Below are positions 24,610-32,209 of a stretch of 32,481 nt of DNA, piece after piece. The stretch is from Alistipes sp. (GTDB lineage Bacteria > Bacteroidota > Bacteroidia > Bacteroidales > Rikenellaceae). Within the stretch, counting starts at the first letter, position 1; each line of letters begins with the position of its first letter. The notes under the pieces were generated by a model that saw only the letters and a program-made list of their open reading frames with translations, had not been told where the DNA came from and ran no database searches. The stretch covers positions 1 through 32,481 of the forward strand of contig JAGCLL010000137.1 in the NCBI GenBank assembly GCA_017647025.1, written 5' to 3'. The position numbers and the translations under genes were made by a program.

Positions 24610-25659
24610 ATGAAACTTTCAAACTATGGTTTCGATTTTAATCCGGATTTGATTGCCAAATATCCGGAGCGAAATCGTGATGAGGCTCGCCTCTTGGTGC
24701 TCCATCGTGATACTGGCGAGATTGAGCACAAACTTTTCAAGGACATTATCAACTACTTCGACGAGGGAGATGCTTTCGTGCTTAACGATACGAAGGTTTT
24801 CCCTGCTCGCCTTTATGGTAATAAGGAGAAGACCGGTGCCGAAATTGAGGTCTTCTTGTTGCGTGAGTTGAACGAAGAGTTGAAGTTATGGGATGTGCTG
24901 GTAGATCCTGCCCGTAAAATCCGTATTGGCAACAAGTTGTACTTCGGCGAGGATAATATCCTTGGTGCCGAGGTTATCGATAATACTACATCTCGTGGTC
25001 GTACTTTGCGCTTCCTCTACGATGGTCCACACGAGGAGTTTAAGGAGTTGCTCTACCGCTTGGGCGAGACTCCGCTTCCGCAGTGGGTGCGTGAGAAGGT
25101 TGAGCCAGAGGATGCCGAGAACTATCAGACAATTTTTGCTGCTAACGAGGGTGCTGTGGTTGCTCCAACTGCGGGTATGCACTTCTCGAAGCACTTGTTG
25201 AAACGAATGGAGATTTTCGGTATCGAGAGAATCTTTGTAACCTTGCACGCAGGCTTGGGTAACTTCCGTACTGTGGATGTTGAGGATTTGTCGAAGCATA
25301 AGGTCGATTCGGAGCAGTTTGCTGTTACGAAGGAGGCGGCTGAGGCTATCAACAAAACAAAGCGTGATAACCACAAAATTGTGGCTATTGGTACTACTGT
25401 AATGCGTACGCTCGAAACAGTGGCTTCGACTCACGGAATGGTTACTTCGCAGGAGGGCTGGACAAACAAGTTTATCTTTGCTCCATATGAATTTACCGTG
25501 GCAGACGCTATGGTGTCGAACCTCCATATGCCAGGCTCAACACAGTTGATGATGGTGGCGGCATTTGGTGGCTATAACACTGTTATGGATGCCTACAAAG
25601 TGGCTGTTGAGGAGGGTTATCGCTTCGGCACATACGGCGATGCGATGTTGATTTTATAA
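24610..25659 (+). CDS. queA: S-adenosylmethionine:tRNA ribosyltransferase-isomerase
   Basis: Transfers and isomerises the ribosyl part of SAM onto preQ1 at tRNA position 34, making epoxyqueuosine; cytoplasmic. I start it at the ATG at 24610, because [19 protein letters not shown] is the typical QueA beginning. An in-frame GTG at 24577 would add 11 residues. The 349-residue protein shows [60 protein letters not shown] and the C-terminal [17 protein letters not shown], all family signatures. The 87-base gap after truB contains no clear promoter or preQ1 riboswitch, so it may be read from the uppP promoter. Confidence 0.95.
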   Translation: MKLSNYGFDFNPDLIAKYPERNRDEARLLVLHRDTGEIEHKLFKDIINYFDEGDAFVLNDTKVFPARLYGNKEKTGAEIEVFLLRELNEELKLWDVLVDPARKIRIGNKLYFGEDNILGAEVIDNTTSRGRTLRFLYDGPHEEFKELLYRLGETPLPQWVREKVEPEDAENYQTIFAANEGAVVAPTAGMHFSKHLLKRMEIFGIERIFVTLHAGLGNFRTVDVEDLSKHKVDSEQFAVTKEAAEAINKTKRDNHKIVAIGTTVMRTLETVASTHGMVTSQEGWTNKFIFAPYEFTVADAMVSNLHMPGSTQLMMVAAFGGYNTVMDAYKVAVEEGYRFGTYGDAMLIL

Positions 25660-25694
25660 GATAAGTTATAACCTTTGTAAAAAAAAGAAAAACA

Positions 25695-26504
25695 ATGGCT
25701 CATAACAAGATATTATACATCTGTCAGCAGATTATGCCTTATCTCCCGGAGAACGAGGAGTCGCAACTTTGCCGTCAACTCTCGCAGGCGATGCAGGAGC
25801 ATAATAACGAAATTCGTACATTTATGCCTCGCTATGGTTGCATAAATGAGCGACGCAATCAGTTGCACGAGGTTATCCGCTTGTCGGGTATGAACCTTAT
25901 CATCAACGATGATGACCATCAGTTGATTATTAAGGTGTCGTCAATCCCTTCGGCTCGTATCCAGATATACTTTATCGACAATGACGACTTCTTCTCTCGT
26001 AAGGCGGTACTCACCTCCGAGGAGGGAAAGGAGTTCGAGGATAACGACGAGAGAATGGTATTCTTTGCTCGTGGTGTACTCGAAACTGTAAAGAAGTTGC
26101 AGTGGCGTCCAAGCGTAGTGCATTGTCACGGATGGTTCTCGGCGATTGCACCTTTGTACTTGCGCAATATGTTCAAGGATGACCCGGTGCTCTGTGACTC
26201 GAAAATCGTAGTGTCGCTCTACGAGGATAGTTTCACTACTCCGCTCGATGCGAACTTGGTTGAGAAGTTGTGCAATGAGGGTGTTCCTGCCGAGGAACTC
26301 CAAAATTTGGGCGAACTCTCATACGAAAATTTGATGCGCTTCGTTATTGATAATGCTGATGGCGTGGTTGCTGGCTCGGCAAATGCTAACCAGACTTTGC
26401 TCGCCTATGCTCGTGAGCAGGGTAAGAAGGTGCTCGACTACCAGTCGCCAGAGGCAGAGGATTTTTATGATAACTACGACCGCTTCTATGAGGAACTCTT
26501 CTAA
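25695..26504 (+). CDS. Half-length glycogen/starch synthase-like protein (GT5 N-terminal domain only)
   Basis: A 269-residue protein similar to the N-terminal Rossmann domain of GT5 glycogen synthases. Typical pieces are NKILYICQQIMPYLPENEES (where the enzyme has the SEVAPFAKTGGL stretch), FMPRYG, FFARGVLETVKKLQWRPSVVHCHGWFSAIAPLYLR and ENLMRFVIDNADGVVAGS. The KxGGL motif that binds ADP-glucose is missing, and the whole C-terminal GT-B domain is absent (the family is normally about 480 residues). The stop is not an obvious frameshift: the downstream frame encodes an unrelated lipoprotein that begins 17 bases before this stop. Bacteroidota genomes commonly annotate such short forms as glycogen synthase; polymerising activity looks unlikely. 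TAACCTTTG just upstream is a poor promoter match. Confidence 0.8.
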   Translation: MAHNKILYICQQIMPYLPENEESQLCRQLSQAMQEHNNEIRTFMPRYGCINERRNQLHEVIRLSGMNLIINDDDHQLIIKVSSIPSARIQIYFIDNDDFFSRKAVLTSEEGKEFEDNDERMVFFARGVLETVKKLQWRPSVVHCHGWFSAIAPLYLRNMFKDDPVLCDSKIVVSLYEDSFTTPLDANLVEKLCNEGVPAEELQNLGELSYENLMRFVIDNADGVVAGSANANQTLLAYAREQGKKVLDYQSPEAEDFYDNYDRFYEELF

Positions 26505-28167
26505 AAGATTGTTCAAGACCATATATGTGTTGCTCTTTGTTGTAGCAACCCTCTTCGCTGGGGGTTGTACTATGACTGCGGACGGCACTCTCGGCTCGAA
26601 TATGATGCCTGAGGAGCAGGTTATGGTTATGCGCCATCTTAAATTCAAGGGTAACAACATTGTTCGTATCGGTAGCAATGGCTCGAATGAGGAGGTGCCA
26701 AGCGGTAAGAACTTCATCGAAACACGCCTCTATCGTACCGACTCGTTGCTCGCTTCGAATACGGGTAAGGGCTATCTTGGTGTGCGTCGCAGCGATACTC
26801 TCGGTCTGCGTACAGCAAGTTTTGCCTCTACCATACTCTATATGAATGCGATTGACGAGAAGACAGGTTTCGGATATAGACCAATCTTCGACACTATGTA
26901 TATGGTGCTTACCATAAAGGATTATGGTGGAGATACACTTGTCCCTATTCGATATAAGGTCTACGAGTTGGAAAAATCGCTGGTTGGCAATGTGTTGAAG
27001 TATGACGACAAGCGCAAGCAGGACTCTGTCGCATACATAAACTGCGATTTGAGCGGAGTTTACGATGAGTCTAAACCGATTTTCGAGTTCACATTCCCGG
27101 ATAGCGAACTCGGTCAAGGTCCTTCTACGCTGATGATACCAATGGAGCGAACTGCCTATTCGTGGGATTTTGCTCGCCGATTGATGCTCATACCTGACAA
27201 TTACGCCGACGCAGGTAGCGATTGGGACGGTTATGGTCGTAGTGGTATCGAGGTCTACAAGGACGACAAAAAGTGGATGGAGAAGTTCTTGGGCTTGTAT
27301 ATAAAACCCGATTTGGATAATACACCTGTCGATAGACGAGGTGCAATGTATGCGCTCGACCTCTCGGCTTCGGGTATTATGTTGCAAGGTAGAAGTCGCA
27401 ATCCAAAAGACCCTTCGATGATTAAGGATACGGTAGGTATGTACTACTACTTCCTCGATAGCGATTCGGAGCATAACTTGTCGGTTAACAGCGTAAAACA
27501 CGACTACAATCGTGGTCTTACGGGTGGCGTTTCGGAACTTAGTGCCTTTGCGTTTGATGCCTCGTTGCCTCGTGAGGAGCGCACAAAGGTTTCGACCTGC
27601 TATGTTGAGGGTATGGGTGGCCCTGCTACCGAGATATACCTTACCGACGACTTCCTTGCGGAGTTGGTAGCACTCGAAACGGTTGAAAGCGACAACTACT
27701 CACGAATGGGTATAAATCAGTGCCTGTTAACGCTTTATGTTGCAGGAGCATCGTATAATTGGGATATCACACAGAGCCGTGCCGAGGAACTCACACCAAT
27801 GCTGAATAACTCGTTTGCTCGCTTGGGTACATATACAAATTATGCTACGCTTGCGCCAGTGCTCGACTATGACTATGTCTACGAGAGTCAGCACGACACC
27901 GAGGGTATCTATAACGGCTATCTCGATCGCAGTCGAGGTTGCTATGTGTTGAACATTACAGCGCATATCCAGCGTCTGTTCAATAGTATGAGAACCGAGG
28001 ATGGCGGCTATGACATAAGCAAGGTTAACGAGAGGTTGCGTACTATGTATATAGGTGCGGAGGCGACATCGCCTTACTCTCTTACTGAGAGCGTATTCCA
28101 AGGCCAGGATGATGGTAGCAATGAGGCGCCAATACAGATTGATTTGACCTATACACTGATAAAATAG
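26488..28167 (+). CDS. DUF4270-like lipoprotein
   Basis: Predicted lipoprotein of 559 residues. I start it at the ATG at 26488; the frame is open about 47 codons upstream, but that part is only the shifted frame of the preceding gene. The signal peptide ends in the lipobox LFAGGC (Cys27). The mature part has GSNMMPEEQVMVMRHLKF, many short beta segments, and ETRLYRTDSLLASNTGKGYLGVRRS, which fits the DUF4270 pattern of Bacteroidota surface lipoproteins as I recall it. A later INQCLLTLYVAGA and YVLNITAHIQRLFN are also typical. It overlaps the glycogen synthase-like gene by 17 bases, implying translational coupling. No activity is known to me. Confidence 0.78.
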   Translation: MRNSSKRLFKTIYVLLFVVATLFAGGCTMTADGTLGSNMMPEEQVMVMRHLKFKGNNIVRIGSNGSNEEVPSGKNFIETRLYRTDSLLASNTGKGYLGVRRSDTLGLRTASFASTILYMNAIDEKTGFGYRPIFDTMYMVLTIKDYGGDTLVPIRYKVYELEKSLVGNVLKYDDKRKQDSVAYINCDLSGVYDESKPIFEFTFPDSELGQGPSTLMIPMERTAYSWDFARRLMLIPDNYADAGSDWDGYGRSGIEVYKDDKKWMEKFLGLYIKPDLDNTPVDRRGAMYALDLSASGIMLQGRSRNPKDPSMIKDTVGMYYYFLDSDSEHNLSVNSVKHDYNRGLTGGVSELSAFAFDASLPREERTKVSTCYVEGMGGPATEIYLTDDFLAELVALETVESDNYSRMGINQCLLTLYVAGASYNWDITQSRAEELTPMLNNSFARLGTYTNYATLAPVLDYDYVYESQHDTEGIYNGYLDRSRGCYVLNITAHIQRLFNSMRTEDGGYDISKVNERLRTMYIGAEATSPYSLTESVFQGQDDGSNEAPIQIDLTYTLIK

Positions 28168-28223
28168 AGATGCGTAGCGTAGGGTAGTGCTTACGCTTGG
28201 CAACGAAAAAGATTTATATAACA

Positions 28224-30524
28224 ATGCAAGAAAATTTAGTAATTGTAGAGTCCCCAGCGAAGGCGAAGACCATCGAGAAGTTTTTGGGCAAGGAGTTTGT
28301 CGTAAAATCGAGTTTCGGCCATATTCGTGACCTTCCGAAGAGGGAACTAAGCATTGATATTGCGGGTGGTTTTATTCCAACATACGAAATACCAAGCGAC
28401 AAGGTAAAACTTGTATCAGAGTTGTCGAAGGCGGCTGCGGCAGCCAAGACAGTTTGGCTGGCAAGTGATGAGGACCGTGAGGGAGAGGCTATTGCTTGGC
28501 ACTTGACTGAGGTGCTGGGATTGTCGTTGGAAAATACCAAACGAATTGTGTTCCACGAGATTACCAAGAACGCAATTTTGCACGCTATCGAGAATCCTCG
28601 CAAGGTGGATATGAACCTTGTAAATGCACAGCAGGCTCGTCGTTTGCTGGATCGCATCGTGGGTTTTGAACTCTCGCCAATTTTGTGGAAGAAGGTGCGT
28701 CCGGCACTCTCGGCAGGTCGTGTGCAGAGCGTTGCTGTTCGCCTTATCGTGGAGCGAGAGCGTGAGATTATCAACTTCAAGGATACCTCTTCGTATCGTG
28801 TTGTTGCACAGTTCTATCCAACCGATGACGCCAATAATACACTCTTCAAGGCGGAGTATTCGGAGCGCTTCAATACCAAGGAGGAGGCTCTGGCGATGTT
28901 GGAGCGTTGCAAGACGGCAACATTTGCGGTTGAGGGCAGCGAGATGAAGCCTTCGAAGCGCTATCCTGCACCTCCGTTCACTACATCAACCTTGCAACAG
29001 GAGGCTGGTCGTAAGTTCTCTATGTCGGTGTCGCAGACTATGTCTATTGCGCAGAAGTTGTATGAGCGAGGTCTTATCACCTATATGCGTACTGACTCGG
29101 TAAATCTCTCGGACTTGGCACTCAACTCGTGCAAGAAGGAGATTATCGATATGTTTGGCGAAAACTACTCTTCACGCCGCAATTACACCACCAACAGCAA
29201 GGGCGCACAGGAGGCTCACGAGGCTATTCGTCCTACCTATATGAATAACCACACTATCGAGGGTACTGCTGCCGAGAAACGACTCTATGAGTTGATATGG
29301 AAGCGCACTATCGCCTCGCAGATGGTGGCAGCGGATGTAAATCGCTCAACAATTACAATCAATATGTCGGGTAGTGCCGAGAAGTTTGTTGCTTCGGGTG
29401 AGGTTATTACCTTTGACGGCTTCTTGCGCCTCTACTCCGAGTCGCACGATGATGAGCCAGCCGAGCAGAACGAAACGGCTATCTTGCCAGCATTGGCAGA
29501 TGGTACACCGCTCTTGGCGCAGACTATCACCGCTACCGAGCGTCACGCTGTTCCGCCTATGCGATTTAGCGAGCCGTTGTTGGTTAAGCGCTTGGAGGAG
29601 TTGGGTATTGGTCGCCCTTCGACCTATGCACCAACCATCTCGACAATTATCACTCGTGGCTATGTCGAGAAGAGCAATAAACCAGCCCAGAAACGCCAAT
29701 ATACACAACTCACACTCAAAGGCTCACATATCACCGAGAAGTTGGCGAGTGAGAACTATGGCGCAGAGAAAAACCGCCTTGCACCTACCGATATAGGTAT
29801 GGTTGTAAATGACTACTTGGAGCAGAACTTCGGCATTGTTATGGATTACAACTTCACCGCCAAAGTCGAGAAGGAGTTTGACCGTATTGCCGATGGCGAG
29901 CAGGGCTGGAATAGTATGATTGGCGAGTTCTATGGCTCGTTCCACGACCTTGTAGATAAGGCAATTACCACCCAAGTAGAGAAAAATTCGCAAGTTCGCA
30001 TTTTGGGTGTAGACCCTCAAAGTGGATGTGTTGTAAGAGCCCGTATTGGTCGCTTTGGTCCTATGGTTGAGATTGATGGTGGTGAGGGCGAGAAACCACG
30101 CTTTGCATCGCTCAAAAAGGGACAACTTATCGAGGCTATCACTCTCGAAGAGGCGTTGGAGTTGTTTGCTTTGCCTCGCACTCTCGGCAAGTACGAAGCG
30201 GAGGATGTCGTGGTAGGTATCGGCAAGTTTGGTGCCTACATTCGCTACGGTAAGAACTTCGCATCGTTGGCAAAGGGTGATGATCCGTACACTATCACAT
30301 ACGAGCGTGCTTTGGAGGTTATTGAGTCGCAGAAACAGAGTGTTACGGCTGCTGCTACTCCGTTGAAGACCTTCGCCGAGGATGCCGATATGCTTATCAA
30401 GAATGGCCGCTATGGCGCATATATCGCTTATAAGGGCAAGAACTATCGCATTCCTCGTGGCAAGAAGATAGAGGTATTGTCGTATGCTGATTGTCAAAAT
30501 ATCGTAAATTCGACTAAAAAATAG
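28224..30524 (+). CDS. topA: DNA topoisomerase I (type IA)
   Basis: Relaxes negative supercoils by single-strand passage; cytoplasmic. The ATG at 28224 begins MQENLVIVESPAKAKTIEKF, the standard TopA opening; an in-frame TTG nine codons upstream is less likely. The 766 residues contain the TOPRIM domain (VESPAKAKTI and ASDEDREGEAIAWHL), the decatenation-loop/DNA-gate region RPALSAGRVQSVAVRLIVERE, and the active-site tyrosine in LITYMRTDSVNLS (Tyr287). A C-terminal tail contains repeated topo_C-type motifs (RIGRFGPMVEI, GIGKFGAYIRYGKNF, KNGRYGAYIAYKGKN). No four-cysteine zinc fingers are present, unlike the E. coli enzyme, as is usual for this phylum. The peptidase gene starts 6 bases after the stop. 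Confidence 0.96.
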   Translation: MQENLVIVESPAKAKTIEKFLGKEFVVKSSFGHIRDLPKRELSIDIAGGFIPTYEIPSDKVKLVSELSKAAAAAKTVWLASDEDREGEAIAWHLTEVLGLSLENTKRIVFHEITKNAILHAIENPRKVDMNLVNAQQARRLLDRIVGFELSPILWKKVRPALSAGRVQSVAVRLIVEREREIINFKDTSSYRVVAQFYPTDDANNTLFKAEYSERFNTKEEALAMLERCKTATFAVEGSEMKPSKRYPAPPFTTSTLQQEAGRKFSMSVSQTMSIAQKLYERGLITYMRTDSVNLSDLALNSCKKEIIDMFGENYSSRRNYTTNSKGAQEAHEAIRPTYMNNHTIEGTAAEKRLYELIWKRTIASQMVAADVNRSTITINMSGSAEKFVASGEVITFDGFLRLYSESHDDEPAEQNETAILPALADGTPLLAQTITATERHAVPPMRFSEPLLVKRLEELGIGRPSTYAPTISTIITRGYVEKSNKPAQKRQYTQLTLKGSHITEKLASENYGAEKNRLAPTDIGMVVNDYLEQNFGIVMDYNFTAKVEKEFDRIADGEQGWNSMIGEFYGSFHDLVDKAITTQVEKNSQVRILGVDPQSGCVVRARIGRFGPMVEIDGGEGEKPRFASLKKGQLIEAITLEEALELFALPRTLGKYEAEDVVVGIGKFGAYIRYGKNFASLAKGDDPYTITYERALEVIESQKQSVTAAATPLKTFAEDADMLIKNGRYGAYIAYKGKNYRIPRGKKIEVLSYADCQNIVNSTKK

Positions 30525-30530
30525 AGTAAT

Positions 30531-31709
30531 ATGAAGAGATTTATCACTGCATTGTGTTTGTGCATTGCTCTTGTCGTGTCGGCTTCGGCACAGGATAAGG
30601 GCTACAAGTTTACTGATGGTAGCCTTGTAAAGACCACTTCGGTAAAAAATCAGTTCCGTAGTGGCACTTGTTGGTGTTTCTCGGCATTGTCGTTCATCGA
30701 GAACGAGATTATGCGTGCCGGAGGCGAGGAGATGGATCTGTCGGAGATGTGGATTGTTCGCAATATCTACTTCGAGAAGGCTGTGAAGTATGTTCGCTTG
30801 CACGGACACCTCAATATGGCTGTGGGTGGAGCATTTCACGATGTAACCAAAGGTATCGAGAAGTATGGTATCGTACCGCAGGAGGTCTATGAGGGTTTGA
30901 ACTATGGTACCGATAAGCCTGTGTTTGGCGAGATTGATGCTGTATTGAAGGCCTATGTCGAGGCTGTGGTGCAGAACAAGAACAGAAAACTCACCACCGC
31001 TTGGCAGGATGGTTTGAATGGTATCCTCGACGCATATTTTGGTAAGATGCCGGAGAAGTTTACCTACAAAGGCAAGGAGTATACTCCGCACTCATTTGCC
31101 GAGTCATTGCCAGTTAAGATGTCGGACTATGTTTTCGTAACATCATATACTCACCACCCATTCTACGAGCAGTATATCGTGGAGGTGCCAGACAACTGGA
31201 TGTGGGAGAAGGCCTACAATGTGCCACTCGACGAGTTGATGCAGATTGTAGACAATGCCCTTGCAAATAACTACTCGGTAGGTTGGGCTGCTGATGTTTC
31301 GGAGAGGGGCTTCAACCGTACCAAGGCTATCGGTATCATCCCAGAGGATAATATCGAGAGTATGAGTGGCACCGAGGCTGAGCGTTGGGGACGACTCTCG
31401 GCACAGGAGCGTCAGCGTGAACTCTACTCTTTCGACAAACCTATTAAGGAGAAGAAAATCACCCAGCAGATGCGTCAGGAGGCTTTCGACAACTACGAGA
31501 ATACCGACGATCACGGTATGGTTATTATCGGCACTGCGACCGACCAACTTGGCAACCCATTCTACAAGGTTAAGAACTCGTGGGATGTACGCCCACCATA
31601 CGAGGGTTACTACTACTTCTCTCGTCCGTATGTGGAGTATAAGACTATGGAGATTATGGTGAATAAGAACGCTATACCAAAGGCTATTCGCAAAAAGATG
31701 GAGATGTAA
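30531..31709 (+). CDS. Exported C1B cysteine peptidase (bleomycin hydrolase/aminopeptidase C-like)
   Basis: Papain-like peptidase of 392 residues with a Sec signal peptide (residues 1-20, ending SASA-Q), so periplasmic or secreted, unlike cytoplasmic PepC. The catalytic set is intact: oxyanion Gln in VKNQFRSGTCWCF with Cys47, His328 in TDDHGMVIIG and Asn349 in KVKNSWD. The order and the long insert between Cys and His match the C1B (bleomycin hydrolase) subfamily. Likely role is peptide trimming in the envelope; substrate unknown. It is 6 bases after topA, so probably co-transcribed, and a large terminator follows at 31741-31788. Confidence 0.92.
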   Translation: MKRFITALCLCIALVVSASAQDKGYKFTDGSLVKTTSVKNQFRSGTCWCFSALSFIENEIMRAGGEEMDLSEMWIVRNIYFEKAVKYVRLHGHLNMAVGGAFHDVTKGIEKYGIVPQEVYEGLNYGTDKPVFGEIDAVLKAYVEAVVQNKNRKLTTAWQDGLNGILDAYFGKMPEKFTYKGKEYTPHSFAESLPVKMSDYVFVTSYTHHPFYEQYIVEVPDNWMWEKAYNVPLDELMQIVDNALANNYSVGWAADVSERGFNRTKAIGIIPEDNIESMSGTEAERWGRLSAQERQRELYSFDKPIKEKKITQQMRQEAFDNYENTDDHGMVIIGTATDQLGNPFYKVKNSWDVRPPYEGYYYFSRPYVEYKTMEIMVNKNAIPKAIRKKMEM

Positions 31710-31740
31710 TTTAAGGGCAACCACTGCGTTGCACTGCAAT

Positions 31741-31788
31741 AATCCGCTTGCTCATTTACGCTTGGTAAACTGTGCAAGCGGATTTTTT
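31741..31788 (+). terminator. Terminator after the C1B peptidase gene
   Basis: AATCCGCTTGC (31741-31751) pairs perfectly with GCAAGCGGATT (31774-31784), followed by a run of six Ts. The loop holds a second small stem, TTTAC/GTAAA. Confidence 0.93.
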
Positions 31789-31985
31789 GTGCGCCTTATC
31801 TCTCCCTTCTTAAAGCCCTTCTAAACTCTACTTTGGCACTATTATTGTCAGTTACAAGGGCAAAGGGAGTGGTGGGAAAAGGTAATTATTCTTTATCTTT
31901 GATATGTTTACACATCTTTCTGTTATTTTCTGTTTGCACACACCCACCCTCCTTTTTCTTACCATTAGTTGTTCCATTTTTCACG

Positions 31986-32109
31986 AAAATCGTTCTGATG
32001 AGTTCTTTTTGCACGAATCTTCGGATATCGAAATGCTCACATACGCCCAAGTATGCTCCGCTTTCGCTACCTCGCTTCGCACAAAAATAATCTCATCACC
32101 TCCGATTTT
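31986..32109. repeat. Large imperfect inverted-repeat (cruciform) element
   Basis: Outer arms AAAATCG (31986-31992) and CGATTTT (32103-32109), then TGATGAG (31996-32002) and CTCATCA (32092-32098). After these come the related TTCTTTTTGCACGAA and, on the opposite strand, ATTATTTTTGTGCGAA. The centre has CATAC-GCCCAA-GTATG (32040-32055). The whole can fold into one long stem with a branched head. It looks like a dispersed palindromic unit or the remnant of a small non-autonomous element; no transposase is nearby. Confidence 0.7.
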
Positions 32110-32144
32110 GAATAGATGGAGCGATTTTTAATTTTTAATTAAAA

Positions 32145-32179
32145 AATTCTCAACTCTCAACTCTTAACTCTCAACTTTT
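32145..32179. repeat. Heptamer tandem repeat, site D (upstream of smpB)
   Basis: Plus-strand units are AATTCTC, AACTCTC, AACTCTT, AACTCTC, AACTTTT. The orientation relative to transcription is opposite to sites A-C. It ends 5 bases before the smpB -7 element, occupying the place of the -33 element. Confidence 0.85.
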
Positions 32180-32184
32180 TTTTC

Positions 32185-32192
32185 TATCTTTG
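32185..32192 (+). promoter_or_regulatory. Predicted -7 element of smpB
   Basis: TATCTTTG matches TAnnTTTG and is followed by TGCGAT, as at the uppP promoter. The ATG is 17 bases downstream. The -33 position falls in the heptamer tract and lacks TTTG. Confidence 0.6.
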
Positions 32193-32209
32193 TGCGATAT
32201 TGTGTAGAT

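Larger units (their letters stand above)
31710..32209. other. 500-base non-coding stretch before smpB
   Basis: Contents in order: a small hairpin (GCAAC/GTTGC, 31717-31732), the peptidase terminator (31741-31788), a pyrimidine-rich AT stretch with an isolated TATCTTTG at 31894-31901, the 124-base inverted-repeat element (31986-32109), heptamer site D (32145-32179) and the smpB promoter. Short plus-strand frames of 85 and 75 codons cross it, but they run through the inverted repeat, resemble no protein family and are not called. Confidence 0.75.

Noticed and set aside
26347..26487. Upstream extension of the DUF4270-like gene (47 codons)
   Set aside because: This is the shifted frame of the glycogen synthase-like gene; the lipoprotein signal peptide starts properly at 26488.
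26319..26504. Frameshift that would rejoin a full-length glycogen synthase
   Set aside because: No downstream frame shows the GT5 C-terminal domain; the following sequence encodes a lipoprotein with its own signal peptide, so the short form is native rather than a sequencing error.
28173..28199. Hairpin AGCGTA/TACGCT between the DUF4270-like gene and topA as a terminator
   Set aside because: Only six base pairs with a 10-base loop and no T-run follows, so it would not terminate well.
29724..31091. A 455-codon minus-strand frame opposite topA and the peptidase gene
   Set aside because: Spans two confidently identified plus-strand genes, has no recognisable protein features and is explained by the same codon bias.
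28190..31763. Shared 10-mer TTACGCTTGG at 28190 and in the loop of the 31741 terminator
   Set aside because: A single 10-base match in unrelated contexts is compatible with chance in 32 kb.
31833..32131. Two overlapping plus-strand frames (85 and 75 codons) in the gap before smpB
   Set aside because: They run across the inverted-repeat element and a pyrimidine-rich stretch, have no ribosome binding site or family resemblance, and end in repeat sequence. Better read as non-coding.
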